Shown piece after piece: positions 30,252 through 43,550 of a stretch of DNA of 64,000 bases. Within the stretch, counting starts at the first letter, position 1. The number at the start of each line of letters is the position of its first letter. The notes under the pieces were generated by a model. The model ran no database searches, had not been told where the DNA came from, and was given only the letters and a program-made list of their open reading frames with translations. The translations under genes were made by a program, and so were the position numbers. The stretch covers positions 7,068,001-7,132,000 of the forward strand of contig NZ_CP109013.1 in NCBI RefSeq assembly GCF_036226745.1. The letters run 5' to 3'. The DNA comes from Streptomyces sp. NBC_00683. Lineage in GTDB: Bacteria > Actinomycetota > Actinomycetes > Streptomycetales > Streptomycetaceae.

Positions 30252-30866
30252 GTGCCTAACCAGTCGCGTCCCAAGGTCAAGAAGTCGCGTGCCCTCGGCA
30301 TCGCTCTGACGCCGAAGGCTGTCAAGTACTTCGAAGCCCGCCCCTACCCGCCGGGCGAGCACGGCCGTGGCCGCAAGCAGAACTCGGACTACAAGGTCCG
30401 TCTGCTCGAGAAGCAGCGTCTGCGTGCGCAGTACGACATCAGCGAGCGCCAGATGGCGCGCGCCTACGACCGCGCCAAGAAGGCCGAAGGCAAGACGGGC
30501 GAGGCGCTGGTCGTCGAGCTCGAGCGTCGCCTCGACGCCCTGGTCCTGCGTTCGGGCATCGCCCGCACCATCTACCAGGCCCGCCAGATGGTCGTCCACG
30601 GCCACATCGAGGTCAACGGTGGCAAGGTCGACAAGCCGTCCTTCCGCGTGCGCCCCGACGACGTCGTGCAGGTCCGCGAGCGCAGCCGCACCAAGGTCCC
30701 CTTCCAGGTGGCCCGCGAGGGTGGTTACGACACCGACGGTGAGACCCCGCGCTACCTCCAGGTGAACCTGAAGGCCCTGGCCTTCCGCCTGGACCGTGAC
30801 CCGAACCGCAAGGAAATTCCGGTCATCTGCGACGAGCAGCTCGTCGTCGAGTACTACGCCCGCTGA
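30252..30866 (+). CDS. rpsD: 30S ribosomal protein S4
   Basis: 204 residues. N-terminal [28 protein letters not shown] and the S4 RNA-binding domain ([31 protein letters not shown]) are clear. The N-terminal zinc-binding cysteine cluster of C-plus S4 proteins is absent, so this is a zinc-independent form. GTG start after ACGGAGGTCTGGAGAAC. It stands alone rather than in the rpsK/rpoA operon, with its own short divergent promoter that overlaps the iron box. Confidence 0.97.
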   Translation: MPNQSRPKVKKSRALGIALTPKAVKYFEARPYPPGEHGRGRKQNSDYKVRLLEKQRLRAQYDISERQMARAYDRAKKAEGKTGEALVVELERRLDALVLRSGIARTIYQARQMVVHGHIEVNGGKVDKPSFRVRPDDVVQVRERSRTKVPFQVAREGGYDTDGETPRYLQVNLKALAFRLDRDPNRKEIPVICDEQLVVEYYAR

Positions 30867-30882
30867 TTCAGGCGTAGCTCCC

Positions 30883-33105
30883 TCAGAGCTCGGGCCCGCC
30901 CCTCCCTGTTGTCCGGGAGGCGGCGGGCCTTCGCGTTTCCCCGGGCGCCGCCACGCCGCGGGCACCCTCCCCGCCCGGACGGACACGGGCCTCCTCGCCG
31001 AGGGCCCTCGCCACCGCGGCCTTCGTGTCCAGCCGGCTTCCGGAGCGCCGCTCGGCCTCGTACCGCACATCGCCGAGCACGTTCCGGGCCTGTGCCTCGC
31101 AGTCGGCGCGCGGCCTGCCGTAATACGCCGAGCCGAACAGGGGCAGGCCCACCGACGGCCAGATCCGCTCCGCGGCGCCCTGCAGCACGGCGGCCTCCGC
31201 GGCGTCGCCCTCGACGGCGGTCACCAGGGCCATCAGCTCCAACGAGAGCACCGTGCCGAGCAGATCGTGGAAGGTGTGCGCGATGGACAGTGCCTCGCCG
31301 AGCATCTGCCGCGCCCGCGTCGTCCGCCCGCGTTGCAGTGCGGCATAGGCCAGTACGTACAGCGCGTAGGCCAGGGCCCAGCGCTCCCCGTGGTCCTCGC
31401 AGATCTCGCGGACCTCGTCGCAGATCTCCGCCGCGCCGTCCAGGTCCCCTCCGAAGGCCACGGCCATCGCCAGCTCGATCTGGGCCATCAGCACATTGCT
31501 GTTCAGCTCACCGATCTCCCGGTAGCGCGCCAGGGCCTCGCGCAGCAGCTCCTCGGCGCGGACCAGATCGTCCGTGACGATCGCCAGGCAGCCGGAGCGG
31601 TGCACCGCGTAGGCCACCGCGGAGGCGTCCCCCGAACGCTCGCCCTCCTCCCGGCACTCCTGCAGGGCCGAGACCGCACCGATCGCGTCGCCCTGCAGCA
31701 CAGCGACATAGCCCAGTACCCACAGCGCCTTCAGCCGCGACGGATCGTAGGGCGACTCCTCCTCCAGTACGTGGTCCAGCCAGTGGCGCCCCTCCGAGAG
31801 CCGGCCGCAGCCCGCCCAGTAGAACCAGAGGGTGCCCGCCAGGTACTGGGCGAGGTGGACCTCGTCCGGGCTCTCCATCGAGCACTCCATCGCCCGGCGC
31901 AGATTCGGCAGTTCGCTGTCGATGCGGGCGGCTGCCGCTGCCTGCCGGGGGCTGAACCAGTCGAGCTCGCACCAGGTGGCGAGGCCGAGGAACCAGTCCC
32001 GGTGCCTGCGGCGCAGCCGTTCGGTGTCACCGGTCGCGCCCAGCCACTCGGCGCCGTACTCCCGCACGGTGTCCAGCAACCGGTACCGGCTGCCCACCGC
32101 CGAGTCCTCGCGCAGGACGACGGACTGCGCGAGCAGCTCGTCCAGGACGTCGAGCACCGAGTCGGCCGGCAGGTCGGGACCGCTGCAGATGTACTCGACG
32201 GCCTCCAGGTCGAACTGCCCGGCGAACACCGAGAGCCGTGCCCACAGCAGGCGCTGCTCGGGAGCGCACAGCTCGTGGCTCCAGCCGATGGCCGTACGCA
32301 GGGTCTGATGCCGGGGCAATGCACTGCGGCTGCCTCCGGTCAGCAGCCGGAAGCGGTCGTCCAGCCGTTGGAGCACCTGTTCCATCGACAGGGCCCGCAG
32401 CCGCCCGGCGGCCAGTTCGAGGGCGAGCGGAATCCCGTCGAGGCGGCGGCACAGCTCACGTGCGGACTCCTGGTTGCCGTCCGTCAGCCGGAACCCCGGT
32501 TGTACGGCACGGGCGCGCTGGGCGAAGAGCTCCATGGCGTCCTCGTCCGTCATCGGCGCCAGCGTGAAGGTGGCCTCGCCGTCCACGCGCAACGGGCGGC
32601 GTCCGGCGGCGAGGATCTGCAGGCGCGGTGCCCTGCGCAGCAGTTCGCCCACGAGCCCGGCACACGAATCGGTGAGATGTTCGAAGCCGTCGATCACGAG
32701 CAGGAGTTGACGTTCGGCGCAGTGCTCCACCAACGTGGTGCGTGGCGGCCTCTTGGTGTGATCGGTGAGGCCCAGGGCGTCGACCAACGCGTGTTCGAGC
32801 AGGGCCGGATCGTGGATGGCCGACAGCTCGGCGATCCAGACCCCGTCGCAGTACCGTTTCTCCACCAGCGCCGCGATCCGGACGGCACAACGGGTCTTGC
32901 CGACCCCGGCCACCCCGGCGACCGTGACCAGTCGGGACTCGTCCAGCAGCAGCCCCAGCCGGGCCAGCTCGTCCTCGCGTCCCACGAATGTGTTCAGTTC
33001 GGCCGGGAGGTTTCCGTGGACGGCGGCGGGCGAGGGTTCGGCGTCGTCGGGTGCGGGGGAGGGGCGCTGAGGGCGTCGCATGAAACACGCAGAGTACTGG
33101 CACAT
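30883..33105 (-). CDS. NB-ARC/AfsR-like signal-transduction ATPase without DNA-binding domain
   Basis: 740 residues. The NB-ARC-like nucleotide-binding region opens with FVGREDELARL, Walker A GVAGVGKT (about 64-71), Walker B LLLVIDGFEHL, and RRLDGIPLALELAAGRL of the STAND family. The remaining 400 residues are helical repeats resembling TPRs. No SARP winged helix precedes the ATPase and no LuxR helix-turn-helix is seen at the C-terminus, so it likely regulates through partners. ATG 33105 has GGAG 7 nt upstream; a second ATG at 33081 lacks one. The last 35 residues are low-complexity and are encoded across the rpsD terminator. Confidence 0.82.
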   Translation of the reverse strand: MCQYSACFMRRPQRPSPAPDDAEPSPAAVHGNLPAELNTFVGREDELARLGLLLDESRLVTVAGVAGVGKTRCAVRIAALVEKRYCDGVWIAELSAIHDPALLEHALVDALGLTDHTKRPPRTTLVEHCAERQLLLVIDGFEHLTDSCAGLVGELLRRAPRLQILAAGRRPLRVDGEATFTLAPMTDEDAMELFAQRARAVQPGFRLTDGNQESARELCRRLDGIPLALELAAGRLRALSMEQVLQRLDDRFRLLTGGSRSALPRHQTLRTAIGWSHELCAPEQRLLWARLSVFAGQFDLEAVEYICSGPDLPADSVLDVLDELLAQSVVLREDSAVGSRYRLLDTVREYGAEWLGATGDTERLRRRHRDWFLGLATWCELDWFSPRQAAAAARIDSELPNLRRAMECSMESPDEVHLAQYLAGTLWFYWAGCGRLSEGRHWLDHVLEEESPYDPSRLKALWVLGYVAVLQGDAIGAVSALQECREEGERSGDASAVAYAVHRSGCLAIVTDDLVRAEELLREALARYREIGELNSNVLMAQIELAMAVAFGGDLDGAAEICDEVREICEDHGERWALAYALYVLAYAALQRGRTTRARQMLGEALSIAHTFHDLLGTVLSLELMALVTAVEGDAAEAAVLQGAAERIWPSVGLPLFGSAYYGRPRADCEAQARNVLGDVRYEAERRSGSRLDTKAAVARALGEEARVRPGGEGARGVAAPGETRRPAASRTTGRGGPEL
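30893..30929. terminator. terminator of rpsD, inside the ATPase coding end
   Basis: GGCCCGCCCCTCCC pairs with GGGAGGCGGCGGGCC (one bulged C), 27 nt after the rpsD stop. It overlaps the last codons of the convergent ATPase gene. Confidence 0.7.
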
Positions 33106-33294
33106 AAGCTCTCCGTACAATCTCCCCGCCCCCGGGCTCGCCCCGCCCGCCCGTAATGCGGTACAGGGCCTGACGCCCGGCGCGATAGGGTCGAGGGACG
33201 AGGACCGGCTGTGGTGGCAGCACACACCGGCCGACCCGAGACAGGCAGAGACAAGCCCCGGCCGGGGCAAGCGACAAGCAGGGAGCGGTGCACT

Positions 33295-33759
33295 GTGTCC
33301 GGTGGAGAGGTGGCCGGGATCCTGGTGGCCGTCTTCTGGGCGATCCTGGTTTCGTTCCTCGCCGTGGTGCTGGTGAGGCTGGCCCAGACGCTCAGGGCGA
33401 CCACCAAGCTGGTGGCGGACGTGACCGAGCAGGCCGTTCCGCTGCTCGCCGACGCCTCCGCGACCCTGCGCTCCGCGCAGACCCAGCTCGACAAGGTCGA
33501 CGCCATCGCGAGTGACGTGCAGGAGGTCACCTCCAACGCCTCGGCGCTCTCCACCACCGTCGCGTCGACGTTCGGCGGGCCGCTCGTGAAGGTCGCCGCG
33601 TTCGGCTACGGCGTACGCCAGGCGCTCGGCCGCCGGACCGCTCCGGAACCGGAGCCGGCCCCCCGGACCTCCCGCCGCACCGTGATTGTCGGCCGTACCG
33701 TGCCGTCCGCCCGCAGCAGGAAGCGGAACGGCCGCAGCTCCCGTGGACAGAAGGACTGA
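33295..33759 (+). CDS. DUF948-type membrane protein
   Basis: 154 residues. One N-terminal transmembrane segment (about 4-26, VAGILVAVFWAILVSFLAVVLV) precedes a methyl-accepting-protein-like amphipathic helix (VADVTEQAVPLLADASATLRSAQ and following), then a basic C-terminal tail rich in Arg/Ser. GTG 33295 has GGGAG about 9 nt upstream. Matches the DUF948 pattern; function unknown. It is followed by another small membrane protein and alaS, an arrangement typical of Streptomyces. Confidence 0.83.
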   Translation: MSGGEVAGILVAVFWAILVSFLAVVLVRLAQTLRATTKLVADVTEQAVPLLADASATLRSAQTQLDKVDAIASDVQEVTSNASALSTTVASTFGGPLVKVAAFGYGVRQALGRRTAPEPEPAPRTSRRTVIVGRTVPSARSRKRNGRSSRGQKD

Positions 33760-33766
33760 CGCAGCG

Positions 33767-34111
33767 ATGTTCCGCCGTACGTTCTGGTTCACCGCCGGCG
33801 CAGCCGCCGGTGTCTGGGCCACCACCAAGGTCAACCGCAAGATCAAGCAGCTGACTCCCGAGAGCCTCGCGGCGCAGGCCGCCGACAAGGCGATCGAGGC
33901 GGGTCACAAGCTGAAGGACTTCGCTCTCGACGTGCGCGAGGGCATGGTCCGCCGAGAGGCCGAACTGGGCGGGGCGCTGGGCATCGAGGCGCCTGTCGAC
34001 CCCGAACTCCCGGTACGCGCCCACTACGCAGTCGAAGCGGCCGACCCGGACCGCGCCGCCACGTACCGCAAGCTCCCCTACAACTCGAACAACCGGAATG
34101 AGGACCACTAA
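33767..34111 (+). CDS. small membrane-associated protein upstream of alaS
   Basis: 114 residues. A short hydrophobic N-terminus ([15 protein letters not shown]) is followed by an amphipathic, charged helix ([26 protein letters not shown] and onward) and a polar tail. I cannot assign a function. ATG 33767 is 7 nt after the previous stop and its own TAA shares one base with the alaS ATG, so it is translationally coupled to both neighbours. Confidence 0.82.
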   Translation: MFRRTFWFTAGAAAGVWATTKVNRKIKQLTPESLAAQAADKAIEAGHKLKDFALDVREGMVRREAELGGALGIEAPVDPELPVRAHYAVEAADPDRAATYRKLPYNSNNRNEDH

Positions 34112-36780
34112 TGGAGTCGGCTGAAATTCGCCGCCGCTGGCTGAGCTTCTTCGAGGAGCGCGGTCACACCGTCGTGCCTTCGGCGTCGCTCATCGCGGAC
34201 GACCCGACTCTGCTGCTGGTCCCCGCGGGCATGGTCCCCTTCAAGCCGTACTTCCTCGGCGAGGTCAAGCCGCCCGCCCCGCGCGTCACCAGCGTGCAGA
34301 AGTGCGTCCGTACGCCGGACATCGAAGAGGTCGGCAAGACCACCCGGCACGGCACGTTCTTCCAGATGTGCGGCAACTTCTCCTTCGGCGACTACTTCAA
34401 GGAAGGGGCCATCCAGTACGCCTGGGAGGCCCTGACCAACTCCGTCGAGGACGGTGGCTTCGGCCTCGACCCCGAGCGTCTGTGGATCACGGTCTACCTG
34501 GACGACGACGAGGCCGAGCAGATCTGGCGCGAGAAGATCGGCGTTCCGGCCGAGCGCATCCAGCGCCTGGGCAAGAAGGACAACTTCTGGTCCATGGGCG
34601 TCCCCGGTCCCTGCGGCCCCTGCTCCGAGATCAACTACGACCGCGGCCCGGAGTTCGGCGTCGAGGGTGGCCCCGCCGTCAACGACGAGCGCTACGTGGA
34701 GATCTGGAACCTGGTCTTCATGCAGTACGAGCGGGGCGCCGGCGACGGCAAGGAGGACTTCCCGATCCTCGGCGACCTGCCGTCGCAGAACATCGACACC
34801 GGTCTCGGCCTCGAACGCCTCGCCATGATCCTGCAGGGCGTACAGAACATGTACGAGACCGACACCCTGCGCGTCGTCATGGACAAGGCCACCGAGCTCA
34901 CCGGCGTGCGCTACGGCGCCGAGCAGGGCTCGGACGTCTCCCTGCGCGTCGTCGCCGACCACATCCGTACGTCGGTCATGCTCATCGGCGACGGCGTCAC
35001 CCCCGGCAACGAGGGCCGCGGCTACGTGCTGCGCCGCATCATGCGCCGCGCCATCCGCAACATGCGCCTCATGGGCGCCACCGGACCGGTGGCCCGCGAC
35101 CTGGTCGACGTCGTGATCAACACGATGGGCGAGCAGTACCCGGAGCTCCTCACCGACCGCAAGCGCATCGAGACCGTCGCCCTCGCCGAGGAGGCCGCCT
35201 TCCTCAAGGCCCTCAAGGGCGGCACGAACATCCTCGAGACCGCCGTCACCGAGACCAAGGCCGCGGGCGGCCAGGTCCTCGCCGGTGACAAGGCCTTCCT
35301 GCTCCACGACACCTGGGGCTTCCCGATCGACCTCACGCTGGAGATGGCCGCCGAACAGGGCCTCTCCGTCGACGAGGAGGGCTTCCGCCGCCTGATGCAG
35401 GAGCAGCGGGACAAGGCCAAGGCCGACGCCAAGGCCAAGAAGACCGGTCACGCCGACCTGTCCGCCTACCGCCAGGTGGCCGACACCTCGGGCGCCACCG
35501 AGTTCACCGGCTACACCAGCACCGAGGGCGAGTCGAGGATCGTCGGCCTGCTCGTCGACGGTGTTCCCTCGCCCGCCGCCTCCGAGGGCGACGACGTCGA
35601 GGTCGTCCTCGACCGGACCCCGTTCTACGCCGAGGGCGGCGGCCAGCTCGCCGACCAGGGCCGGATCCGGCTCGACACCGGCGCCGTCATCCAGATCCGC
35701 GACGTACAGCAGCCGGTCCCGGGTGTCTCCGTCCACAAGGGCTCGGTCCAGGTCGGAGAGGTCACGGTCGGCGCCGCCGCCTACGCCTCCATCGACAACA
35801 CCCGCCGCCGCGCCATCGCCCGCGCCCACAGCGCCACGCACCTCACGCACCAGGCGCTGCGCGACGCCCTCGGCCCGACGGCCGCCCAGGCCGGTTCCGA
35901 GAACTCGCCCGGCCGCTTCCGCTTCGATTTCGGTTCGCCCGCCGCCGTACCCGGCACGGTCCTCACCGACGTCGAGCAGAAGATCAACGAGGTCCTGGCC
36001 CGCGAACTGGACGTCCAGGCCGAGGTCATGTCGATCGACGAGGCCAAGAAGCAGGGCGCCATCGCCGAGTTCGGCGAGAAGTACGGCGAGCGGGTCCGGG
36101 TCGTCACCATCGGCGACTTCTCCAAGGAGCTGTGCGGCGGCACGCACGTCCACAACACCGCCCAGCTGGGCCTGGTGAAGCTCCTCGGCGAGTCTTCGAT
36201 CGGTTCCGGGGTGCGCCGTATCGAGGCCCTGGTCGGCGTGGACGCGTACAACTTCCTCGCCAAGGAGCACACGGTCGTCGCCCAGCTCCAGGAACTGGTC
36301 AAGGGCCGGTCCGAGGAGCTCCCGGAGAAGATCGCCGGCATGCTCGGCAAGCTGAAGGACGCCGAGAAGGAGATCGAGAAGTTCCGCGCGGAGAAGGTCC
36401 TGGCGGCCGCCGCCGGGCTGGTCGACTCCGCCAAGGACGTACGGGGCGTCGCCCTGGTCACCGGGCAGGTGCCGGACGGCACCTCGGCCGACGACCTGCG
36501 CAAGCTCGTCCTGGACGTGCGTGGACGCATCCAGGGCGGCCGGCCGGCCGTCGTGGCCCTGTTCACCACGGCCAACGGGCGCCCGCTGACCGTCATCGCC
36601 ACCAACGAGGCCGCCCGCGAACGCGGCCTCAAGGCCGGTGACCTGGTCCGTACCGCCGCCAAGACCCTCGGCGGCGGTGGCGGCGGCAAGCCGGACGTCG
36701 CCCAGGGCGGCGGCCAGAACCCGGACGCCATCGGTGACGCCGTCGCCGCTGTCGAACGCCTCGTCACCGAGACGGCGTGA
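34111..36780 (+). CDS. alaS: alanyl-tRNA synthetase
   Basis: 889 residues. Catalytic domain begins [18 protein letters not shown] with class II motifs, including the motif 2 region [27 protein letters not shown]. The editing domain has the zinc-binding HSATHLTH and CGGTHVHNT sites. The C-Ala domain includes the glycine run [15 protein letters not shown] near the end. ATG overlaps the upstream TAA by one base. ruvX follows closely, so the small membrane genes, alaS, ruvX and mltG are probably one transcript. Confidence 0.97.
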   Translation: MESAEIRRRWLSFFEERGHTVVPSASLIADDPTLLLVPAGMVPFKPYFLGEVKPPAPRVTSVQKCVRTPDIEEVGKTTRHGTFFQMCGNFSFGDYFKEGAIQYAWEALTNSVEDGGFGLDPERLWITVYLDDDEAEQIWREKIGVPAERIQRLGKKDNFWSMGVPGPCGPCSEINYDRGPEFGVEGGPAVNDERYVEIWNLVFMQYERGAGDGKEDFPILGDLPSQNIDTGLGLERLAMILQGVQNMYETDTLRVVMDKATELTGVRYGAEQGSDVSLRVVADHIRTSVMLIGDGVTPGNEGRGYVLRRIMRRAIRNMRLMGATGPVARDLVDVVINTMGEQYPELLTDRKRIETVALAEEAAFLKALKGGTNILETAVTETKAAGGQVLAGDKAFLLHDTWGFPIDLTLEMAAEQGLSVDEEGFRRLMQEQRDKAKADAKAKKTGHADLSAYRQVADTSGATEFTGYTSTEGESRIVGLLVDGVPSPAASEGDDVEVVLDRTPFYAEGGGQLADQGRIRLDTGAVIQIRDVQQPVPGVSVHKGSVQVGEVTVGAAAYASIDNTRRRAIARAHSATHLTHQALRDALGPTAAQAGSENSPGRFRFDFGSPAAVPGTVLTDVEQKINEVLARELDVQAEVMSIDEAKKQGAIAEFGEKYGERVRVVTIGDFSKELCGGTHVHNTAQLGLVKLLGESSIGSGVRRIEALVGVDAYNFLAKEHTVVAQLQELVKGRSEELPEKIAGMLGKLKDAEKEIEKFRAEKVLAAAAGLVDSAKDVRGVALVTGQVPDGTSADDLRKLVLDVRGRIQGGRPAVVALFTTANGRPLTVIATNEAARERGLKAGDLVRTAAKTLGGGGGGKPDVAQGGGQNPDAIGDAVAAVERLVTETA

Positions 36781-36796
36781 GCCGGAGATGACGCAG

Positions 36797-37261
36797 ATGC
36801 GCCGTGGACGTCGACTCGCCATCGACGTCGGTGACGCCCGTATCGGGGTCGCCTCGTGCGACCCCGACGGGATCCTCGCCACGCCGGTGGAGACCGTTCC
36901 GGGACGTGATGTCCCGGCCGCCCACCGGCGGCTCGGCCAGATCGTCGAGGAGTACGAGCCGATCGAGGTCATCGTCGGTCTGCCCCGCTCGCTGGGCGGC
37001 GGCGAAGGTCCCGCGGCGGCGAAGGTCCGGGCCTTCGCCCAGGTGTTCGCCCGCTCGGTCGCACCCATTCCGGTGCGATTGGTGGACGAGAGGATGACCA
37101 CAGTGACGGCCACTCAGGGACTCCGCGCTTCGGGCGTGAAGTCCAAGAAGGGCCGGTCTGTCATCGACCAGGCTGCCGCTGTGGTGATCCTCCAGAACGC
37201 TCTGGAGTCCGAACGGGCTTCGGGCCGAGCTCCCGGCGAGGGCGTCGAAGTGGTTGTCTGA
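36797..37261 (+). CDS. ruvX: RuvX/YqgF family putative pre-16S rRNA nuclease
   Basis: 154 residues of RNase H-like fold, with [22 protein letters not shown] at the N-terminus, VGLPRSLGG in the middle, and the late acidic residues in RLVDERMTT and [12 protein letters not shown]. Homologues mature 16S rRNA in E. coli; an older annotation is Holliday junction resolvase. ATG 36797 is preferred because GGAG lies 9 nt upstream; an ATG at 36788 is too close to it. Confidence 0.92.
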   Translation: MRRGRRLAIDVGDARIGVASCDPDGILATPVETVPGRDVPAAHRRLGQIVEEYEPIEVIVGLPRSLGGGEGPAAAKVRAFAQVFARSVAPIPVRLVDERMTTVTATQGLRASGVKSKKGRSVIDQAAAVVILQNALESERASGRAPGEGVEVVV

Positions 37262-37360
37262 TCGCGATACGGTAACGTTCCGCGCGATGCGTCGGTGTTC
37301 GAACAAACACCGCACAGCGAAGCGAAGAGACGGAACGCGTCTCGCGGCTCTAGGGGATCG

Positions 37361-39124
37361 ATGACTGAGTATGGCCGGGGCCCCGGCTCCGAACCGTGGC
37401 ACCCCGAGGACCCCTTGTACGGGGACCAGGGGTGGGAAGGCGGCCGGCAGGCTGCCCACGGCCAGGGCCAGTACGACAGCCAGCAGCAGCCCTATGCGCA
37501 GGACCCGTACGCCCAGCAGCAGCCTCAGCAGGGCTACCCGCAGGACCCGTATACCCAGCAGCAGGCCCCGTACGCGCACCAGCAGGACCCGTATGCCCAG
37601 CAGCACCCTCAGCAGGGCTATCCGCAGGACCCGTACGCCCAGCAGCCCCAGCAGCCCCAGCAGCCCCAGCAGCCCCCGTACAACGGTGGCTGGGACACGG
37701 GCCAGCACGCCGCGATGCCGTACGAGCCCCAGCCCCAGCCGCCGTACGGCAATGCCCCGGGCGGCTACGGCGAGCAGGCCGACTACTACGGCACCGCCGA
37801 GGCATACCCCCCGCCGCAGCCCCCGGGCCGCCGCGAGCAGGCCCCCGAGCAGCAGCCGCAGCAGCAGCCTGAGCGGCAGAACCCGGACTGGGATCCGGAT
37901 GAGCCCCAGGAGGAGACGCATCCTTTCTTCACGGGTGCGGACGAGCCGGCCGAGGGACGCGATTCCCGGAAGCCCCGCGGCTCCCGGGACGACGACGGCT
38001 ACGACGACGACTCGCGCGAACCCCGCCGGGGCAAGGGCAAGAAGAAGAGCCGCAGCGGCTGCGCCTGCCTCGTCGTCTCGCTGGTCCTCGTGGGCGGCCT
38101 CGGAGGGGTCTCCTACTTCGGCTACTCCTACTACAAGAGCCAGTTCGGCGAGGCGCCCGATTTCGCGGGCGGCGGTTCGGGCGAGGTCGAGGTCGAGATC
38201 CCGGAGGGTGCACTCGGGAATGAGATCGCGAACATTCTGAAGAAGGCGGGCGTCGTGAAGTCGGCCGACGCCTTCATTTCTGCTCAGAACGGTAATCCCA
38301 AGGGGAAATCCATCCAGGCAGGCGTTTATCTCCTGAAAAAGGAGATGTCCGCGGACAATGCCGTGAAGCTGATGCTGTCCCCGACGAGCAAGAATGCATT
38401 GATCATCGCCGAGGGCCGGACCAATCGGGAGATCTACGCCAAGATCGACGATCGGATCGGCGTCAAGGCGGGTACCACCGCGAAGGTTGCCGAGACCCAG
38501 GGCGAAAGCTTCGACCTGCCCGACTGGGCGCCGGACGATCCGGATATCAAGGATCCCCTGGAGGGCTTCCTCTACCCCGCCGCCTATCCCGTCAGCAAGG
38601 GGGCGAAGCCCGAGGACGTCCTCAAGAAGATGGTCGCGCGGGCGAACAAGGAGTACGGCAAGGCCGACCTCCAGGCCACTGCGGAAAAACTCGGTCTCGA
38701 AGGTCCCTGGCAGCTGATCACGGTCGCGAGCCTCGTCCAGGCCGAAGGCAAGCACAAAGAGGACTTCGACAAGGTCTCGAGGGTTGTCTACAACCGTCTC
38801 AAGCCCGACAACACCGAGACATACGGTCTGCTCGACTTCGACTCGACGGTCAATTACGTCAAGAAGGAGAGCACGCTGGACATCGGTGCGGTCGATGACC
38901 TGCGCAAGCTCGACGATCCGTACAACACGTACCACGTCAAGGGGCTGCCGGCGGGGCCGATCAACAACCCCGGGGCCGAAGCGCTGAACTCGGCGGCCAA
39001 CCCTGCCCCCGGCCCCTGGTACTACTTCGTGTCGATCAGCGAGGACAAGACGGTGTTCGCGGTGACGAACGAGGAGCACGAGCGGAACCGTCAGAAGTAC
39101 GAGGACCAGAAGGCCGACGAGTGA
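37361..39124 (+). CDS. mltG: endolytic murein transglycosylase MltG (YceG-like)
   Basis: 587 residues. Cuts nascent glycan strands at the outer face of the membrane and is thought to set strand termination. Residues 1 to about 230 are a cytoplasmic Gln/Pro/Tyr-rich then acidic/basic low-complexity region with an internal duplication. A single transmembrane helix is at about 234-252. The LysM-like part (VEIPEGALGNEIANILKKAGVV) and the YceG catalytic domain follow, with the likely catalytic Glu462 in LVQAEGK and the terminal GLPAGPINNPGAEAL motif. Start follows AGGGGATCG. The stop overlaps the aroE GTG. Confidence 0.93.
   Translation: MTEYGRGPGSEPWHPEDPLYGDQGWEGGRQAAHGQGQYDSQQQPYAQDPYAQQQPQQGYPQDPYTQQQAPYAHQQDPYAQQHPQQGYPQDPYAQQPQQPQQPQQPPYNGGWDTGQHAAMPYEPQPQPPYGNAPGGYGEQADYYGTAEAYPPPQPPGRREQAPEQQPQQQPERQNPDWDPDEPQEETHPFFTGADEPAEGRDSRKPRGSRDDDGYDDDSREPRRGKGKKKSRSGCACLVVSLVLVGGLGGVSYFGYSYYKSQFGEAPDFAGGGSGEVEVEIPEGALGNEIANILKKAGVVKSADAFISAQNGNPKGKSIQAGVYLLKKEMSADNAVKLMLSPTSKNALIIAEGRTNREIYAKIDDRIGVKAGTTAKVAETQGESFDLPDWAPDDPDIKDPLEGFLYPAAYPVSKGAKPEDVLKKMVARANKEYGKADLQATAEKLGLEGPWQLITVASLVQAEGKHKEDFDKVSRVVYNRLKPDNTETYGLLDFDSTVNYVKKESTLDIGAVDDLRKLDDPYNTYHVKGLPAGPINNPGAEALNSAANPAPGPWYYFVSISEDKTVFAVTNEEHERNRQKYEDQKADE
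37499..37635 (+). repeat. internal 53-bp direct repeat in mltG
   Basis: Two copies, at 37499-37551 and 37583-37635, offset by 84 bp (28 codons) and differing at a few third positions. Each encodes QDPYAQQxPQQGYPQDPY. A short run of PQQ triplets follows immediately (37640-37675). Confidence 0.85.
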
Positions 39125-39954
39125 GTACCCCCAGACGCGCGGCCGTCCTCGGCTCGCCGATCGCCCATTCGCTCTCCCCGGCACTGCACCGGGCCGCGTA
39201 CGCGGAGCTCGGCCTCGACGACTGGTCGTACGACCGGTTCGACGTGGACGAGGCCGCACTCCCCGGGTTCGTCGAGGGCCTGGACGCCTCCTGGGCGGGA
39301 CTCTCCCTGACCATGCCGCTCAAGCGGGCGATCATCCCGCTGCTCGACGGGATCAGTGAGACGGCCGCCTCGGTCGAGGCGGTCAACACCGTCGTGTTCA
39401 CCGAGGACGGCCGCCGGGTCGGCGACAACACCGACATCCCCGGAATGATCGCGGCCCTGCACGAACGCGGAGTCGAGAAGGTGGAGTCCGCCGCCGTCCT
39501 CGGCGCCGGAGCGACCGCGTCCTCGGCCGTCGCCGCACTCGCCGCGATCTGCACCGGACCGGTCACCGTCTACGTCCGCAGCAGGGAACGCGGCGACGAG
39601 ATGCGCGGCTGGGGCGACCGCCTCGGCGTCGATGTCCGGGTCGCGGACTGGACATCGGCGGGGGAGGCGCTGCGGGCCCCGCTGGTGATCGCCACGACCC
39701 CGGCCGGCACCACGGACGCTCTGGCCGGTGCGGTACCGGATGCCCCGGGCACTCTGTTCGACGTGCTCTACGAGCCGTGGCCGACCGCGCTCGCCGCTCG
39801 CTGGTCAGCAGCGGAAGGGACCGTGGTCGCGGGTCTCGATCTTCTCGTCCATCAGGCAGTCCTCCAGGTGGAGCAGATGACCGGGCGAGGCCCCGGTCCG
39901 CTGGCCGCGATGCGGGTGGCGGGCGAAGAGGCCCTGGCGGCTCGCGAGCACTGA
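39121..39954 (+). CDS. aroE: shikimate dehydrogenase
   Basis: Reduces 3-dehydroshikimate to shikimate with NADPH. 277 residues. The substrate site motif GSPIAHSLSPALH is at residues 10-22, the catalytic Lys is in SLTMPLKRAI, and the Asp of the pair is in NTDIPGM. The nucleotide-binding loop is VLGAGATASSAVAAL. GTG start overlaps mltG by 4 nt. aroC follows after 205 bp. Confidence 0.95.
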   Translation: MSTPRRAAVLGSPIAHSLSPALHRAAYAELGLDDWSYDRFDVDEAALPGFVEGLDASWAGLSLTMPLKRAIIPLLDGISETAASVEAVNTVVFTEDGRRVGDNTDIPGMIAALHERGVEKVESAAVLGAGATASSAVAALAAICTGPVTVYVRSRERGDEMRGWGDRLGVDVRVADWTSAGEALRAPLVIATTPAGTTDALAGAVPDAPGTLFDVLYEPWPTALAARWSAAEGTVVAGLDLLVHQAVLQVEQMTGRGPGPLAAMRVAGEEALAAREH

Positions 39955-40159
39955 CGCCGCGCGGAGCACGGGCGGGCGAAGTGCACATTGCGGCCCGCCT
40001 CGTCCCGTTTCGCGGGGCCGCGCCGAGCGCCGTAACGGTCCGTCTGCTGGACCGGCGGGTGGTTCGCGTCCCCGGGCGTGGGAGGATCGGGGTGGCGGGC
40101 CAGGGCCGCGCACCCGGTCGCGCCGTTGCAGTTTTCAGGCGCGAGCATGAGGAGCACCG

Positions 40160-43427
<3,268 letters not shown>

Positions 43428-43550
43428 CGGACTGACGGACCGTCAACGGGCACTTCGTGCCTCCCTGGGCCGTTCACTCGGTGGCGGCCCAGGAAGGTAC
43501 GGTTGCCGTCGACCAGCGCCAGTTGCCTGCACGAGACGGAGTGGCACCGG

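Noticed and set aside
30252..30866. Zur-regulated alternative (C-minus) S4 paralogue
   Set aside because: The protein lacks the zinc cysteines, but it appears to be the main S4 gene and the nearby box is of iron-regulator type, not the Zur consensus.
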